The notes under the pieces were generated by a model. The model made no database searches. It saw only the letters and a program-made list of their open reading frames with translations, and was not told where the DNA came from. The position numbers and the translations under genes were made by a program. Of a stretch of 64,000 nt of DNA, positions 1 through 12,093 are shown piece by piece (position 1 is the first letter of the stretch; the number at the start of each line of letters is the position of its first letter). Where the stretch lies: contig CDMY01000869.1 of the NCBI GenBank assembly GCA_001179505.1, forward strand, positions 138,586 to 202,585, in the 5' to 3' direction. The DNA comes from Vitrella brassicaformis. Taxonomy: Eukaryota; Sar; Vitrellaceae.

Positions 1-596
1 GGCTTGGTGCATTCTTGTCTCTTGCCCTGCTTGCCCACCATCTGATCGCTGAAAGTGCCGCTGCCATGGTGTCTTCCTGCTGCGTGTTCGTCGACTGTCG
101 GCTTTCACGGGTGGCAAGCAGTCCTCTGCATGGCCCTGGTCACTCTCACGAAGGCCATATTGCCTGAGCCAAACACCAATTGATAATCAATGAAAGCGCA
201 TTGATATTCAATGTCCAGACACACGCCTACCAGTTGACGGCAGCCTGGTTTGTGGGCCGCAGCGGATTGGTGACAAAGGCTCCCACAGTGGTCTTGCTGA
301 GGTACCTGGCCTCCTCAGCCGGGCCGTCGGGGCCCACTGCAGCCTACACACATACACATACACAGCCACAGTGGGCATTTATCGACCCGCCACACAGGGT
401 CTCTCACCTGTCTGCTCGGCCGCTCCTTGAGCTTCATGATCCTGAAGTCAGGCGCATGTGGTGCCGGCGTGGCCCTGGGCTTCCACCGTATTGACGGACC
501 GCTCGGCGGGCTGTTGAACGCGCGGCCCCATGAGGCGGTTGTCGCGGTGTGCGCGGGGTCGGTCGCAGACGATAAATCGGCAAAGAGGGATGGATC
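1..596 (-). CDS. 3' part of an unknown gene, running off the left edge
   Basis: Three exons can be chained on the minus strand: 596-408, 343-231 and 163-1, joined by introns with GTGAG/TAG and GTAGG/CAG ends. The reading frame stays open across both joins and to the window edge. The first exon includes the stretch APHAPDFRIMKLKERPSRQ, the second YLSKTTVGAFVTNPLRPT, and the third is polar and rich in Gln, Arg and Asp. No family is recognised and no membrane segment is visible. The 5' end is unresolved: an acceptor at 597 implies more upstream exons, perhaps in the 700-1100 region where a minus-strand ATG at about 1103 precedes a GTAAGT donor. The stop lies outside the window. The exon chain is moderately secure; the function is unknown. 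Confidence 0.5.
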
Positions 597-1508
597 CTGT
601 GTGCGCAGTGCGGTGATCCACTGCCACGTGCATGCGTCCACTCCTCACTCTTTCAGAACATCGTGGTAAGCGGCACACGAACGACTGATGCCAAGCATAG
701 AGAGTCACGCCGCGGTAGAGTGACTGCAGTGCACAGGAGCACTGCATTGCACAATATGGTGTATGGTGTACCTGCGGTGGTATACGAAGGCGGAAGAGTA
801 GCTGTACACATCATGACAGCCAAATGAGCTCACACACGTGTCGGGGTTCTTTCGCGTTCTTTCCGTACCCGTTGTCCGTACCTGAATGGGGGCCGCTTGA
901 GCGAGGAGGAGAGGCACGTGAGAGAGGCGCTCGTGTGGCGGGGGGCACTCGCACTCGCGCTGTGCTTCTCCATGTGAGGGAAAGGGAGGGAAGGGAAAAA
1001 CGCGCGAGCTTCTGTGCGTGTTTACGTGATGTACGGGACACTGTACCGAAAAACACTTACAGGCGGCACCAAGACAGGGCATCAGCAGGCAGCCGGAGAT
1101 CATCGGCTGGCCCTGCTCACCCCTCGCCAGTCATCACTTACTCATTGACTTCCTGACTGAGTGACTCACTCACTCACTGATTCCCTTTTTCTTCCTTCCG
1201 GCACAACCGGTTTTATTCTCTGGCCTTTTTGGACGGACAGACAGACAGACGGCCGCTCGTCCTTCAATCGAAATCGATGGAGGCCTGACAGCCGGCTTCA
1301 CCAGCTTGTTCATCATCGTGATCTTCTCGGAGGGTGGGTCAGCTGGCGCCGTCACGGGGGCCACCCATCGTCGTGAGCAGGTACGGACGACACGTACACA
1401 CAGGAAGCATCAGGAAGCATCGCCATGATGGGAACGGCGTGCTGGTGTTCATTTCAGGTGCAGGCAGGGCAGGCAGGGCGGCCATTCGCTATATAGTCTG
1501 TGGTGTCT
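597..1508. other. Gap between divergent genes, with possible 5' exons
   Basis: This stretch separates the minus-strand gene on the left edge from the plus-strand zinc-finger-like gene. It contains short tandem GACT and GACAG runs near 1155-1245. A minus-strand ATG near 1103 is followed by a GTAAGTG donor and could be the first exon of the left gene, but I could not close the chain. A TATATAG string sits at about 1490-1496, some 15 bp before the ATG at 1509; it is too close to be a classical TATA box for that start unless transcription begins elsewhere. Confidence 0.3.
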
Positions 1509-4300
1509 ATGTCCCACCATGGGTCATGCAGCCACAATCTACTACCTGAGCCAGACCTGCCCCTCATAGCCACCTCCTCCCGCCCCCCACACCCGCCCCC
1601 CTTCGTCACCAAGCGCTCACGCAACGCCGGCCGGCCAGGCTACATCGCTCTCTGCTCGCCCAATGGGCTCAACAGCTGGCAGGACTGGCGCACCAAGCAC
1701 GAGGAGCAGGGCAAGAGCGACATCGCCAATGACAACTTCTGCTTCCGCAAGGCGCAGCCCAACAGCGACTACTATAGTGAAGAGGAAGGGTGCTGGATCT
1801 TCCAGACCCGCCGATCCAACCAGACGTGCAGCCTGCGGTGCCGCGTCCGCCTCCACGCCAATTTTCCCTTCTTGGTGTGGACGTGCGGCGAGTGCCATCT
1901 GTGCCGCGAGGGCGGGGGGAAGCGCCTCTCGTGCAACAGACGGAGGCTCTTCGGCAACGCGCTGATTGACGACAACGGGGCCGCGAGGGCGCAGCGGATT
2001 GTGTGTCTGTGTGGGCGGATCTATGACGGCAGCAAGTTCTACAAGGAGCACATGAGCCTGTGGCACGACCCTGGGATGATCGCCACCAAGGGACCAGACC
2101 ACATGCTTGCCAGACTCGGTGAGTAAGACGGGCGGCACACAGGCACACAGACACACACATACGCAGGGAGGGAGGGAGTATTACCCTGAGCGTGTGTATG
2201 TGCCGTATTTGTGTTTGATCACCGACAGATATCCTAAAGACCTATGACAGCACCAAGGGCAGCGGCAAGAAGTACCTGGAGCTATTCGAGATCAAAGACG
2301 TCAGGCACCCTGGTCCGACACACAGTTCTCTGTGCTCTGCGGCATCCATCCATCTTGCTTGCCTACATGGTGCGTTGTGTTTTTGTGTATCAGACTACAA
2401 CACCACATTGGACCCGAGCCACATCATTGGCTTTTTCGAGGACCCGGGACTCATTCCCGATGTGCGCCGGAAACACACACAGCACACCACACTCAGCACA
2501 GCTCAGCACAGCAGAGAGACGCTCTCACGCACTCTGTCTTCTTCTTTCCCCTTCGGTCACAGATGCAGACGTCGTTGATGTCGACGATGCACCCCCTGCA
2601 ACGGTCAGAGGCCTTCAACGCCTTCCTCGCACAGTACAACAGCAACAACCAACCACCATCACGACAAGCCGCTGCCGCACGCGTCAGCAGTGGTGTCAGG
2701 GGGCCACCACAGACGGGCTACGCCTCCTCTCAGCCACCATGCCCCCACTCCCACTCGCACCAGCACTGGTCGCAGCCCCCCTTCGCCCCTCTGCCCGCGC
2801 TGGCGCCCTCGACGCCAGACGGCCTTCACGGCAAGGACATGAGCGAGCAGGGTGGCTCTGAGTGGTCCAGTGCGGCCGGGGGGGAGGGGGGCCGGGAAGG
2901 CGACCAGCATGGAGGGGGGGGCGATCAGAGCCCACTTCTTAATGGTGGAGCGCTGCCTCACAGCCCTCGGGGCAGGGGCGTCAAGACGGAGCCTGGCGAG
3001 GCACACGCCACTGCTGCCGACGGCACCAAGGTCAGATCAGAGATCAGAGATAAGAGACAACACGGCACCCAGCACCTAGCACCTATCATCCACTGGCTGT
3101 CTGTCTGTCTGTCTGTCTGTCTGTCTGCCCTTGTAGCAGATGGACCAGTCGTCTCCGCCGACATCGACGGTGTCGTCAGCCTTCACCCCGCCCCTCCACA
3201 CGCAGCCCTACCCCTCCCACTACTCAATGCGATATGCATACCCCCACAACAGCCGGGTGTCCCGCCCAGGCAGCGACAGCAGCACCGTCCTCGGATGTCC
3301 AGACAGCGATATGCTCGAGCCAATGGCCATCATCGGCGGCGACTCGCAGACGGACTTCTTCGGCGGCGCGCGCGTCAAGGAGGAGCTGATGGACGGCAGC
3401 GACGATCATGTGGTGGGCCTGGGCGGCCTTGGCGGCCGTGGGTTTGGAGGGATGAGTCCGATGGGCGATGGGCTTCTTGACCCGGTGTGTGCCACGAGAA
3501 GATGCTCACCCAGGGTAAGTAAGGATTGGGATGGTGGGATTGAAGGAGGCAGCAAGCAGAGGTCCATTGTGTGTGTATGTGTGTATGTGTGTGGTGTGTG
3601 TCAGTCGAGTTTTGCAGCCATCAGCAGCAGCAGGAGCTGCACGACGTCGCCCGGTCCAGGGCCGGCCCTCACTTTGGTGCGGATGCGCAAGGCCAACGGA
3701 GGCAAGACGCTCTCCCGTTACGTCCCCAATACGACCACCATCGGCGACCTTACAGACGACTACAACCCATTCAGGCCACACGCCTGCATTGTCAGGCCCT
3801 GCTTCGACACAACAGCCACAGCCACAGCCACAGCCACAGCCACAACCGCTACCACCAAAACCACCGCCAGCAACACAGCCAGCAGCAGCTCCGGCAGTGG
3901 GGGCGAAAGCGGTGAGGGCGGCGAGAGCAGCAGTGGCAGTGGCAGTGGCGGGGAGCAGGGCGTGCCGGGCCCCGCCTTCGCGTCCAACCCGAACAGGACG
4001 CTGCCGTGCCCCATCGACCGCACCACCACTCTCCACCAGATGTGTCGGCATTACAGCCAGCCCGTGGAGGGACCCCTGACGCTCATATTCGACGAGGACG
4101 ACACCGAGGGCTGGTGGCATGGGGGCGATAGGGGCGGCTTCCTGGGTGTGGGCGTGGGTGTGGGTGGCATGGGAGGGCTGTATGACCACCACGGTCTGCC
4201 GTCGCTGCACGGCGGGCTGGGTGGCCACCATGACCTCAGTCATCATCCGTTTGGGGCGCTGCCGACCACCCCCAACTCTGATCGGGGGCTCTTCGGCTGA
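1509..4300 (+). CDS. Cys/His-rich zinc-finger-like protein with disordered tail
   Basis: Six exons (1509-2118, 2229-2312, 2394-2461, 2563-3030, 3140-3514, 3605-4300) give 2,301 nt, 766 residues. Exon 1 carries a cluster of cysteines: TCSLRCRVRL, then TCGECHLC, then CLCGRIYDGSKFYKEHMSLWHD-type spacing (C-x-C followed by H-x4-H), which looks like zinc coordination. The middle is Ser/Pro/Gly-rich and disordered; the last exon has a conserved-looking patch (RYVPNTTTIGDLTDDYNPF) and then Thr/Ala, Ser/Gly and Gly/His runs, including an ACAGCC hexamer repeat. I do not recognise a named family; a DNA- or RNA-binding regulator is an inference from the Cys/His pattern. The donor after exon 2 (GTCCGA) is weak. 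The 90-nt intron at 3515-3604 is stop-free and in frame, so a longer isoform is possible. The start at 1509 is the first in-frame ATG. Confidence 0.6.
3096..3127. repeat. CTGT tetranucleotide microsatellite in an intron
   Basis: About eight CTGT units lie in the intron at 3031-3139, just upstream of its 3' splice site. Similar GTCT/CTGT runs recur in introns and gaps across the window. Confidence 0.9.
3812..3845 (+). repeat. ACAGCC hexanucleotide repeat inside coding sequence
   Basis: About five copies of a hexamer lie in the last exon of the zinc-finger-like gene. In the frame used here they encode alternating Thr-Ala; the +1 frame would encode Gln-Pro. It is probably a variable-length disordered linker. 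Confidence 0.8.
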
Positions 4301-6692
4301 TGACATCGACTTGGGGTCGTTGCTCGTTTGTCGGTTTGTGTCTTGTGCGTGTGTGTCGTGTGCATTTCACCTGGATGTTATGATGTTGTGGAAGGAACTA
4401 CTTGGAGTAAGGAACGAAGCGAGAGAGACCCTTGTACGTACTTGTGTGGTGCTCATCCTTCCTCCCTTGGTGCTTTTCACATGTCTGTGTGTGTGTGTCG
4501 TGTCAGTCAACAGTAGTAGAATGATGGAATGTATTGTGTGATGTATGTATGTGTGTGTGGTGTGTGCGAGGGGGGGAGAGGGAGGGTGTCGTGTCGATGT
4601 TTGAACAAACATTGATGGATGGATAAATGGATGGATGGGTGTCGGTGTGTTTTGTCTCATGTCCGTGTTGTGTTGGTGTGCCGGTGTGTGTGACCGGAGA
4701 GAAGACGAGACGAATCAGACGGACGTGCCGGGCGGGCAGGGCAGCGCAGGGCAGGGCAGGGCAGGCTGGCAGCTGCTTGTTGACCTGATCGATCCAAATA
4801 TCCCCTCCTTCTTTTTTTCTGCCGCAGCCCGCCCCGCCAAGCCCCGCCCCGTCCTGTCGCGTCCCGTCCTCTCTCCTGTCCCCCCTGGCTCTCGCATCGG
4901 TTGCATGATATGACATTGACCATGGATGGATGGACGGACGGATGCACAGACGGGCACAAAATCAGACAAACAGACAGTGACCCCGCCCCTTCCCTCTCCC
5001 CTCCCCCACTTTTTCTGCCTGCCTGCCTGCCTGTCCGCCTTGTCGTTGTGGTTGTGCTTGTTGTTTGAAAGCTTCACGGTTGGCCACGGGTGCATGCATG
5101 TGTGCATGGGGTACTTACATGGGTGGGGTGGTTTAGTTGCCGACACATACTAACATATCTTAACACACACACGGATGGATCTTGATAGGGGGCTGGGCGG
5201 GGCGGGGCGGGGCGGCGGGGAGTGGAGGGTGGCTTTTGATTGATTGAGTGAGTGAGTGCGTGAGTGAGCGATAGAGTGAGGGAGGTTGAAGCGGGCAGGT
5301 CAGCGTGCAACCGCATGAATGCCCGAATGCATAAATGTCCGCCACCCACCCATTCGTACGCGCCTGCGTGTCCGTGCGAGCGTCCGTGTGGCGGGCGAGG
5401 AAGGTGCCTTTGCTGCCTGCCTGCCAGGTGTTGTGTTGGGAGGGACCGGAGAGTTGGTTGGTTGGGTGGGTGGGTGTATCGTACCTGTCTGGTCGGCTGG
5501 CTGATCAGACGCCGCTCGCAGGTGAGGATAATATCAATCAATCGAGACACTGCTGAGGCGCAGCATACCATACCTGATGGTGGTTTTACCGTCGGCCCTG
5601 TCGTCAGCTCAGCCCTCTCGTGCTGTGGTCTGTCTACGTATGTGTCGGTTCCCCCTCCCTCCCCCTCTGCGGCGCCAAAGCGCGCCGGCCGACACAGACA
5701 GACAGACAGACAGAGACACCCAGACAGTGAACGAGACAGACAGACAGACAGTGGCCACACGTGCAAGGCGCCTCGGTGGGTGGGGTGGGTGGTGGGTTGT
5801 TTTGGATGATGGAAGTTTGTGTGGTGGTTGCCTTCTTTCTTGTGTGTGCATTTGGCGTTTTCGGCGAGCCTCTTAAGCTTGGACGCTCGTTGGTCGACCC
5901 TTGGTTGTAGCTTTTCTTACATGGAATCTAGAACATTAGATAGACATAGATAACTGTATGTATGTATGTGGATGGATGGAACCGGCATTTTTTCGCTTTT
6001 TCTCTCCTCTGTCTGTCTGCGTGTCTGTCTGTCTGCGTTTTTCCCTCAGATAGATGGGTTGATGGGATGGATGTGTGTATACAACACAGGACATACAGCC
6101 ATGTGCATATAGACAGCTACACTACAGATGGGCGGGGCGGGCATGTGGGTGGTTGTTGCGGGCGCCAAAGGCGAGCTTCGATGGATGGATGGACGGACGG
6201 ATAGGTGGGTGGATGGGTGGGTGGATGAGTTCGTACCAATGATCGGTGCCTGCCTGCCTGCATGGCATGGGTGTGGAGAGAAGTGCATCATGCGCTGCGT
6301 ACGTACATGGCATGCGTACATACATACATACATACGGATGCCCACACGTACATACGTACGTACATACGCAGACTCACTAGTAGCGACTGACTGACTGACT
6401 GACCGACTGACTGCACCGCTTCTCTCCCCCACTCTCCTCTCCTTGCACTCGCTCCCTCCCTCCCTGCCTGCCTGCCTGTCTGTCTGCCTTACCGCACGTG
6501 ACGTGACACGAAGACGCTGGACGTACGTGTGTGTGTGTGTATACGTACGTGCGTATCGACATGACATATGTCAGTCAACCATGACAGTCTTTCGCTCACG
6601 ACCACATACACTCACTCATTGAACATACAGAGGCACAAGGTCCGCAATGTCTCCATGCATCCTTCCATGCCATCCATGGTTCATTCATTCGT
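4301..6692. other. 2.4-kb gap between convergent genes, microsatellite-rich
   Basis: Both flanking genes end here, so it holds two 3' UTRs and spacer. It is dominated by simple repeats: TG tracts near 4340-4560, GGAT runs near 4610-4640, 4920-4945 and 6180-6230, ACAG runs near 5690-5750, GTCT runs near 6010-6040 and CATA runs near 6320-6340. Long open frames in it are low-complexity products of these repeats and lack a convincing splice chain. I see no supported gene. Confidence 0.6.
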
Positions 6693-9672
6693 TCACTGCC
6701 CCCCGGCACTGAATCTCTTCCTCCGCTCGTCGAAGCTCCTCTTGATGGTCTGCACATCGACCTGGGGGGTGGCAGACGTGGACGGCCACCGATGCACGCG
6801 CACCTCCACCTGTACACAATTAAGCACATCCATCCATCCATCCTTTGCCCCCAGACACGGATGCCAACACAACACACATACCTGCTGCCCATCCATCCAT
6901 CTCGCATCGTCATGATGCTGGTGAGGCTGGTATGGATGTCGCTCGGCATCCGCCATCCAGAGACAGGGCATTCCATACTTGGCCCCAAACACGCGACACT
7001 CGTGCTGGGAAGGCTGGCCAGAAGACTTGCGTGGCCGTGTCTCCCTCACAGATGAGCTCCTTTCGAGTGAAGGAGAACGATACCTCATTGGCGTCATGGA
7101 AGGCCTGAGGTGCCGCGGCAGCCGGCCTTCCCACGGCATAGGGCGGCCTATGATGGGGTAGCAACCCGACTCATCTGCAGCACCGTGGCCGTTGAGGTGG
7201 CTCCGGATGTGTTTGTCGCACTGCTCCATCCTGAAGCTTGTCTGCAGCGACTGGGGCAACGTCCGAAGGAGCGATTCGATCTCCTGTTCCCCCAGCCACC
7301 GCTCCCGCAAGGCCCGCATGAAGGTCGATGCCAGCGGCTGCAGAGACCGGTCCGACTGCATCAGGTACTTGGGTATCGCACCATGAGACAGAGATCCAGC
7401 ATCCTTCTCCTTGCTCGCGACGTGCAAAGGCACTGGAGCCCCAACAAAACGACCAGCCCCGCCGCCATTTGCCCCCATGTCCTTGGTTGGTGTGGTTACA
7501 AGAGACACAGCCTCGAGTTTCTTCACGACCTGGTCAATCAGCGGTGTGTATCGCCAGGGCGAGGGCGGATCGGGGTGCCGGAAGCCCACCGACACCAGCC
7601 GGGACTCCCGTGTGTGTGTGGCCACCCGTGACGTCATGAAAGGGGTGGACTTGCCCGAGAAGCCCGACGACCGGTGTGGCGTCAGGTGGGACCCGGCAGC
7701 AGTCGAACACTCGGAGTGCTTCGAGATGGCCAGGCGCTTTGGCGGCGTGGACGTGGCAGGGGCAGGCGTGACAGGCTTCTCGATACTTTTGGCACCGGGG
7801 TGATGGGACTCTTCCTTCGTTTCGATGCCGAACTCTGCGCTTGGGCATTCGACCAAGGCCACGCTTGGCTCGTTCTGCGTCTCGTCTGGCCTGGGCTGCT
7901 GCGTGTCGTCCTGTGTCTCTGTCTTGGCAGTCGCGTCATCAGCCGCAGGAGAGAGGGCAAGAGATGGCATGGCCCCTTTTCCCTCCACATAAGCCTTCAG
8001 CGGGTCAGCGACAAAGCCCCCCTCTCTCCACCAACGATGCTGCTGCTGATCTTGGGAAAGACCTTTGTGCACCGTCTCTTCATGGTGCCTCTCGTGGAAG
8101 CGGTTCAGCTGGCATGACGGCGTGTGATGCGTGTGCGGCACGCCTGCATCATCAGGCCCTATCTCGGTGATCGCCACCCATCTCTTCCGTGAAGGCGAGA
8201 CATTGCTGCGACGGTCGTCAGAAGGCGAGGGCGACGGACTTTGGTGCTTGGGCGGTGGCTTGGAGGGCTCTTGGCTGTCGTCTGGAGGCCGTGGCGAGTC
8301 GGGAGGACCACCTTGGCGGTCGTGGATTGGGTCAACAGGGAGGGGCTCAAGAAAGGGCTGATCAAAGGTTGTCACTGGGACCTCACCGCCGTCAAAGGCA
8401 ATGGCGGGAGGAGAGACGTCAGCGAGCGGAGAAGGGTGGTTGGGCGAGACATTGATTTCGGCCAAAGATGTATCCGTGTCCCTCGGGGGCTGTCTTGAAG
8501 GAGTCATGATCTCTTCGATGTCTTTCTCCCCAGCTGTGCGGCCCGCGTCTTTGTCTGATCCGCTTGTGATCCCATGCAGGATGTCTTCATCAAGATTGAG
8601 AGACGCCTACACCAATCGACGGAAAGTACGTGCATCAAGGCATTGCATGAGTGTGTGCCGACTCCTCTCTCACCAGCAGTCTCTCCACGCTGAAGTCCTC
8701 ATCCTTCTCTCCCACCTCTGCCGCAAAGGGGCTGCCCTCTCCGTCAACTCGTCCCAAATCCATCGCGAACCTCGACAGGCCCACATCGGCCCCCGCCATT
8801 GGCACCGGCATGACCTCACCGCTGTCTTGATTCTTCCTATCGGCAGCAGCAGAGCGGGATGGGTCAGATCCGCGAGACACTTCGGGCAGGCCATCGAGCG
8901 ACGGCATCGTGAACACTGGACGGGCAGTGCGGGTCATGAAAGGGTCCACGGGCAGCGACAGGTCAGGGAGCGTGGCGGGCCTGATCAGCGTCTCCTCGCT
9001 GCCAATCTGTGGGGGAAAGGGCAGCCTCGCTGTTATGGCTGTTGGGGGCGGCTCGCAGAGTCTTGTTGGCGGCGAACCAAGGAGATGCCAGCTCACGGAC
9101 CGGTCCACCCCGTGTTGCGCATCCTTTGGCCGCTCCGGTGTCGCAGTTGCGGACTCGAAGAAGGACATGGTCTTGCGATAAAACGGCCGGTCGGACTCCG
9201 CACTCTGCTCACTGTTCAGGGCAGGCTTTGCGGCAGCCATGTCATCTGACGAGTCACGGGGCCGCAGGCGGGAGCCGGCGAAAGCCGGAGCTCCATAGCC
9301 GATGAGGGAGCCCGTGTCTGCCGGTGGCACTGTTGAGAAGAGGGGTCTGTCGCTGTCGTGGAGTTCATGTGCTGACTTCGAGCTCCATGGAGTGAGGAGT
9401 GGGGCGAAGGGCGTCTTGAGCTCAGCAGAGGCCGCCGGGCTGAGACGGGAGAAGGGACGGATGGGTTTCGCCTCACCGAACAAGGGAAGGCTCTGGAGGG
9501 AAGAGTAGAGGCCCTTTGTTGGGGCGACAGTGGCGCTCGATGCAATGCCATGTGTGTCGAACGTGGGGAGCTTGATGAGATCACGGCTGTCGCTGCACAC
9601 ACGGAGTACATACGCGCTCTGCAGACACTCGGTGTCTTTGAGAGTTGTCTACCTGAGCTGTCCCGACGTCAT
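6693..9672 (-). CDS. Unknown disordered Ser/Pro-rich protein, 926 aa
   Basis: Four minus-strand exons (9672-9653, 9592-8674, 8606-6882, 6809-6693) sum to 2,781 nt, an exact multiple of three, giving 926 residues. The 20-nt first exon encodes only the start and six residues; its phase is what fits the next exon and it fixes the start. The protein is Ser/Pro/Arg-rich with many charged residues and has no visible membrane segment or catalytic motif. Two short related patches occur in the N-terminal third (SDRPLFSTVPP and SDRPFYRKTMSF). A more ordered, probably helical patch lies in the C-terminal third (FMRALRERWLGEQEIESLLR). The function is not recognised. It is the only gene here that runs in the same direction as its neighbour, the ATP synthase gene upstream of it. 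Confidence 0.65.
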
Positions 9673-10665
9673 TGGTGAATCGGTCGCAGAGTTTGCCTCG
9701 CTGACCGCGGCGCCGTGGGGGTTGCTCGGGAGCCCCCACCACCACGCAGTCTCGGCGGGGTTCCCCGGGGAGCGGCCGATCTGCCGCTTTGCACACACCA
9801 TCGATGGACTCACACTTGGCTGCACACTTGCAAAATTGGCCTTGTGGACTCATGTCTGTAGCAGTGTCTTGAAATGTACACCAAGCAATGAAGACATGTA
9901 TGTATCACGTAAGTATGCAAGTATGGAGAGAGGAAAGCTGAGGTAGCCGTCTTGCCCGTCTCCCCCGCTGATCGTCATGCTGGAAAAAGAGCACCCCAAG
10001 AGCATTCGTTGAGCCAGGTAAGTAGCAAGACAGCCGCTCACAGACACGCATGAATGCATCACGCCAATTCACCCACCCACCCACCACATACCCATGTGTG
10101 TGGCACTATCTGACTCTGTACGGACGGATCCGTCAACGCATACGTACAGGCAGTAGTACACACACCACACCACACAATCAATGCACCACACCGACCACTG
10201 TCTACCAGTGAGTGAGTGCAAAAATCAAACAACGAGTGGATGGATCATCCATGTCATGCAGAGGCGTACTCGCCTGATCGATGGATCAATATTCCAGTGA
10301 GCCAGCCAGCACGTCGTGAAAGGGCAATTGCGTTGACACAAAGGGGTCTGTATGTCTCATCATCACGTCAATCAGTAGACTCACTCCCATCTCTTCATTG
10401 ACATACAACATAGCAGCAGACAGCTGGCGGCGAGGCGAGGCGGGCAAAAACACTTGAGTGTGACAACAGGCAGACAAGCAACAGGGAGGGAGGGAGGAGG
10501 GCAGCTGGGGAAAGACCGTACGAGGGTGCACTCATTCATGCAGCATTCGTGGAGGCAACAACAAGAGGGGACCGATGTCACTACACCAAAGCTGCCCCCC
10601 TCCTCTCCTTGCCTGTCTGTCTGTCTGTCTGTCGCCTCTCCCCTCTGCACTCTCCCCTGTCCCTC
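9673..10665. other. Gap between two tandem minus-strand genes
   Basis: This holds the promoter side of the 926-aa gene and the 3' UTR of the ATP synthase gene. There are ACACCACACC-like tracts near 10155-10180, and a GTCT run lies near 10615-10630. No gene is supported. Confidence 0.5.
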
Positions 10666-12093
10666 TCAGACCTCGACAAGCTTCTTTTCTTCCGCAAAAG
10701 TGGCCGGGAGGCTGTCGCCCATGAGCATCTCCATCCTCATGTCCTCCTCCGCCTCGGCGCTCTCGTCCACGACCTCCTCCTCTCCCTCGATCGCCTCGCC
10801 CTCCACACCAGGTGGCACATCCATCGTCTCCTGGATGCGTGCAAACATCTCCAAGGCATCCTTGAGGTCGATGCCCTCAGGCGTCATGCCGCCCGCTGCC
10901 GCCTCGGCGGTCAGCTGCGCCTGCAGTGCCTCCGCCCCGCCAATGATCTCCGACACCTCCTGGGTGATGACGGCTTGTCGCTTCTTCTGGTAGTCGATCA
11001 TGAGGGTGCCGGCGACCTCCTTGGCGTTGTCAGTGGCGGCCTGCATGGACCGCATGCGCGCCCCCAGCTCTGCGGCGACGGCCTCCTGCAGACACCGAAG
11101 GACCTGCCCCTCGGCGTAGACGGGGAGGAGGGCGTTGATGATGGTGATGGGGTCCTGCAGCAGCTCGAGGTTGTCGATGTCCGCCGCCCGTGCCGGGGAG
11201 AGCTCTCGCTTCTCGACTCGCACCTTGCCGGAGGTGGGGCTGGTGGTGAGGGTGAAGATCTCGTCGCCCTCGGTCTCGATGCCCTGGGGGGTGAGGGGCA
11301 CGAGGGTGCGGATGGCGGGCTCGCTCTTGAGGAGGTTGATGAACTTGGTGTAGACGATCTCGATGCGGTCCGTCTCGAAGTTGATGAAGTCCTGCAGGAT
11401 GGACCTGAAGATCTCGCCGGCCTGCTGGGCCGTCGGGGAGGTGGTGCACTCGTAGCCCCTCTCCCAGCCCTCGGTCTTGCGCAAGAAGCTGTTTGCCTTG
11501 AGGCCGACCGTCACGAGCCGCACCTTGAAGTCCTGGTTCTCCAGCTCCAGGATCCTGTCCTTGGCCCGCTGGATGACTTGCGAGTTGTACGAACCGCACA
11601 GCCCGCGGTCGCCCGACACCACAATGAGCGTGACGGTCTTGGGGTCCGGCCGCGTGTTGAGCAGCGGGATCTCGTTGGTGTCCACGAACTGGGTGGTCTT
11701 GCGCAGGTAGTTGAGCATCCCAGATATCATCGACTGGATGCCAGCGTTGAACGGCCGATTCAAAATCACCGCGTCCTGCGCACGACGCACCCGGGCGGCC
11801 GCCACGGCCTGCATGGCCTGGGTCAGCTTGGCTGTGTTCTTGACTGACGAGATCCGCTCCTTGAGCGTGAAAAGGTCACCCTTGCCCATCGAGATGCCGG
11901 GGGAGCGGGGAGAGAGCGCGCGATGCCTCGCCATGCGGCTGAGCACTGCGCTGTTGGCAAAGCCGTTCCTCCCACTGCCGACGCCTGGGCTGAGGAAGGC
12001 AGCACGCGAGGGGGAGGGGGGAAGGGATCTCGCTGCCGACGCCGTCGCCAATACCGCTGCCACCAGCGGCAGGGACGTGAGGCCACACTTCAT
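10666..12093 (-). CDS. atpC: Plastid ATP synthase gamma subunit
   Basis: A single exon of 475 residues. After a leader of about 65 residues it matches F1-ATPase gamma: the N-terminal helix motif LKERISSVKNTAKLTQAMQA, the core SGDRGLCGSYN, and the C-terminal helix ending ITQEVSEIIGGAEALQAQL. Gamma is the rotating central stalk of CF1, coupling proton flow across the thylakoid membrane to ATP synthesis. The leader starts MKCGLTSLPLVAAVLATASA, an ER signal peptide, followed by a Ser/Arg/Pro-rich transit stretch; this fits a secondary plastid. I chose this ATG rather than one 14 codons upstream because it begins the signal peptide directly. The insert that carries the regulatory Cys pair in green plants is present as a loop (SGKVRVEKRELSPARAAD) but has no cysteine, so thiol switching is unlikely. 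Unusually, an acidic tail of about 73 residues follows the normal C-terminus. Confidence 0.93.
   Translation of the reverse strand: MKCGLTSLPLVAAVLATASAARSLPPSPSRAAFLSPGVGSGRNGFANSAVLSRMARHRALSPRSPGISMGKGDLFTLKERISSVKNTAKLTQAMQAVAAARVRRAQDAVILNRPFNAGIQSMISGMLNYLRKTTQFVDTNEIPLLNTRPDPKTVTLIVVSGDRGLCGSYNSQVIQRAKDRILELENQDFKVRLVTVGLKANSFLRKTEGWERGYECTTSPTAQQAGEIFRSILQDFINFETDRIEIVYTKFINLLKSEPAIRTLVPLTPQGIETEGDEIFTLTTSPTSGKVRVEKRELSPARAADIDNLELLQDPITIINALLPVYAEGQVLRCLQEAVAAELGARMRSMQAATDNAKEVAGTLMIDYQKKRQAVITQEVSEIIGGAEALQAQLTAEAAAGGMTPEGIDLKDALEMFARIQETMDVPPGVEGEAIEGEEEVVDESAEAEEDMRMEMLMGDSLPATFAEEKKLVEV

Noticed and set aside
5074-5766. A 230-residue minus-strand frame in the 2.4-kb gap
   Set aside because: It is made mostly of translated microsatellites (CLSVCLS-type and THTL-type runs) and has no ATG-led splice chain linking it to any domain.
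4530-6560. Regularly spaced repeats that might suggest a CRISPR array or satellite array
   Set aside because: The units are 2-4 bp microsatellites of varying length with no constant repeat and unique spacer structure, and the window is eukaryotic.
9581-9853. An alternative longer N-terminus (beginning MSPQGQFCKC) for the 926-aa protein
   Set aside because: It ends at the same donor in a different frame; only the start at 9672 gives the phase needed by the next exon.
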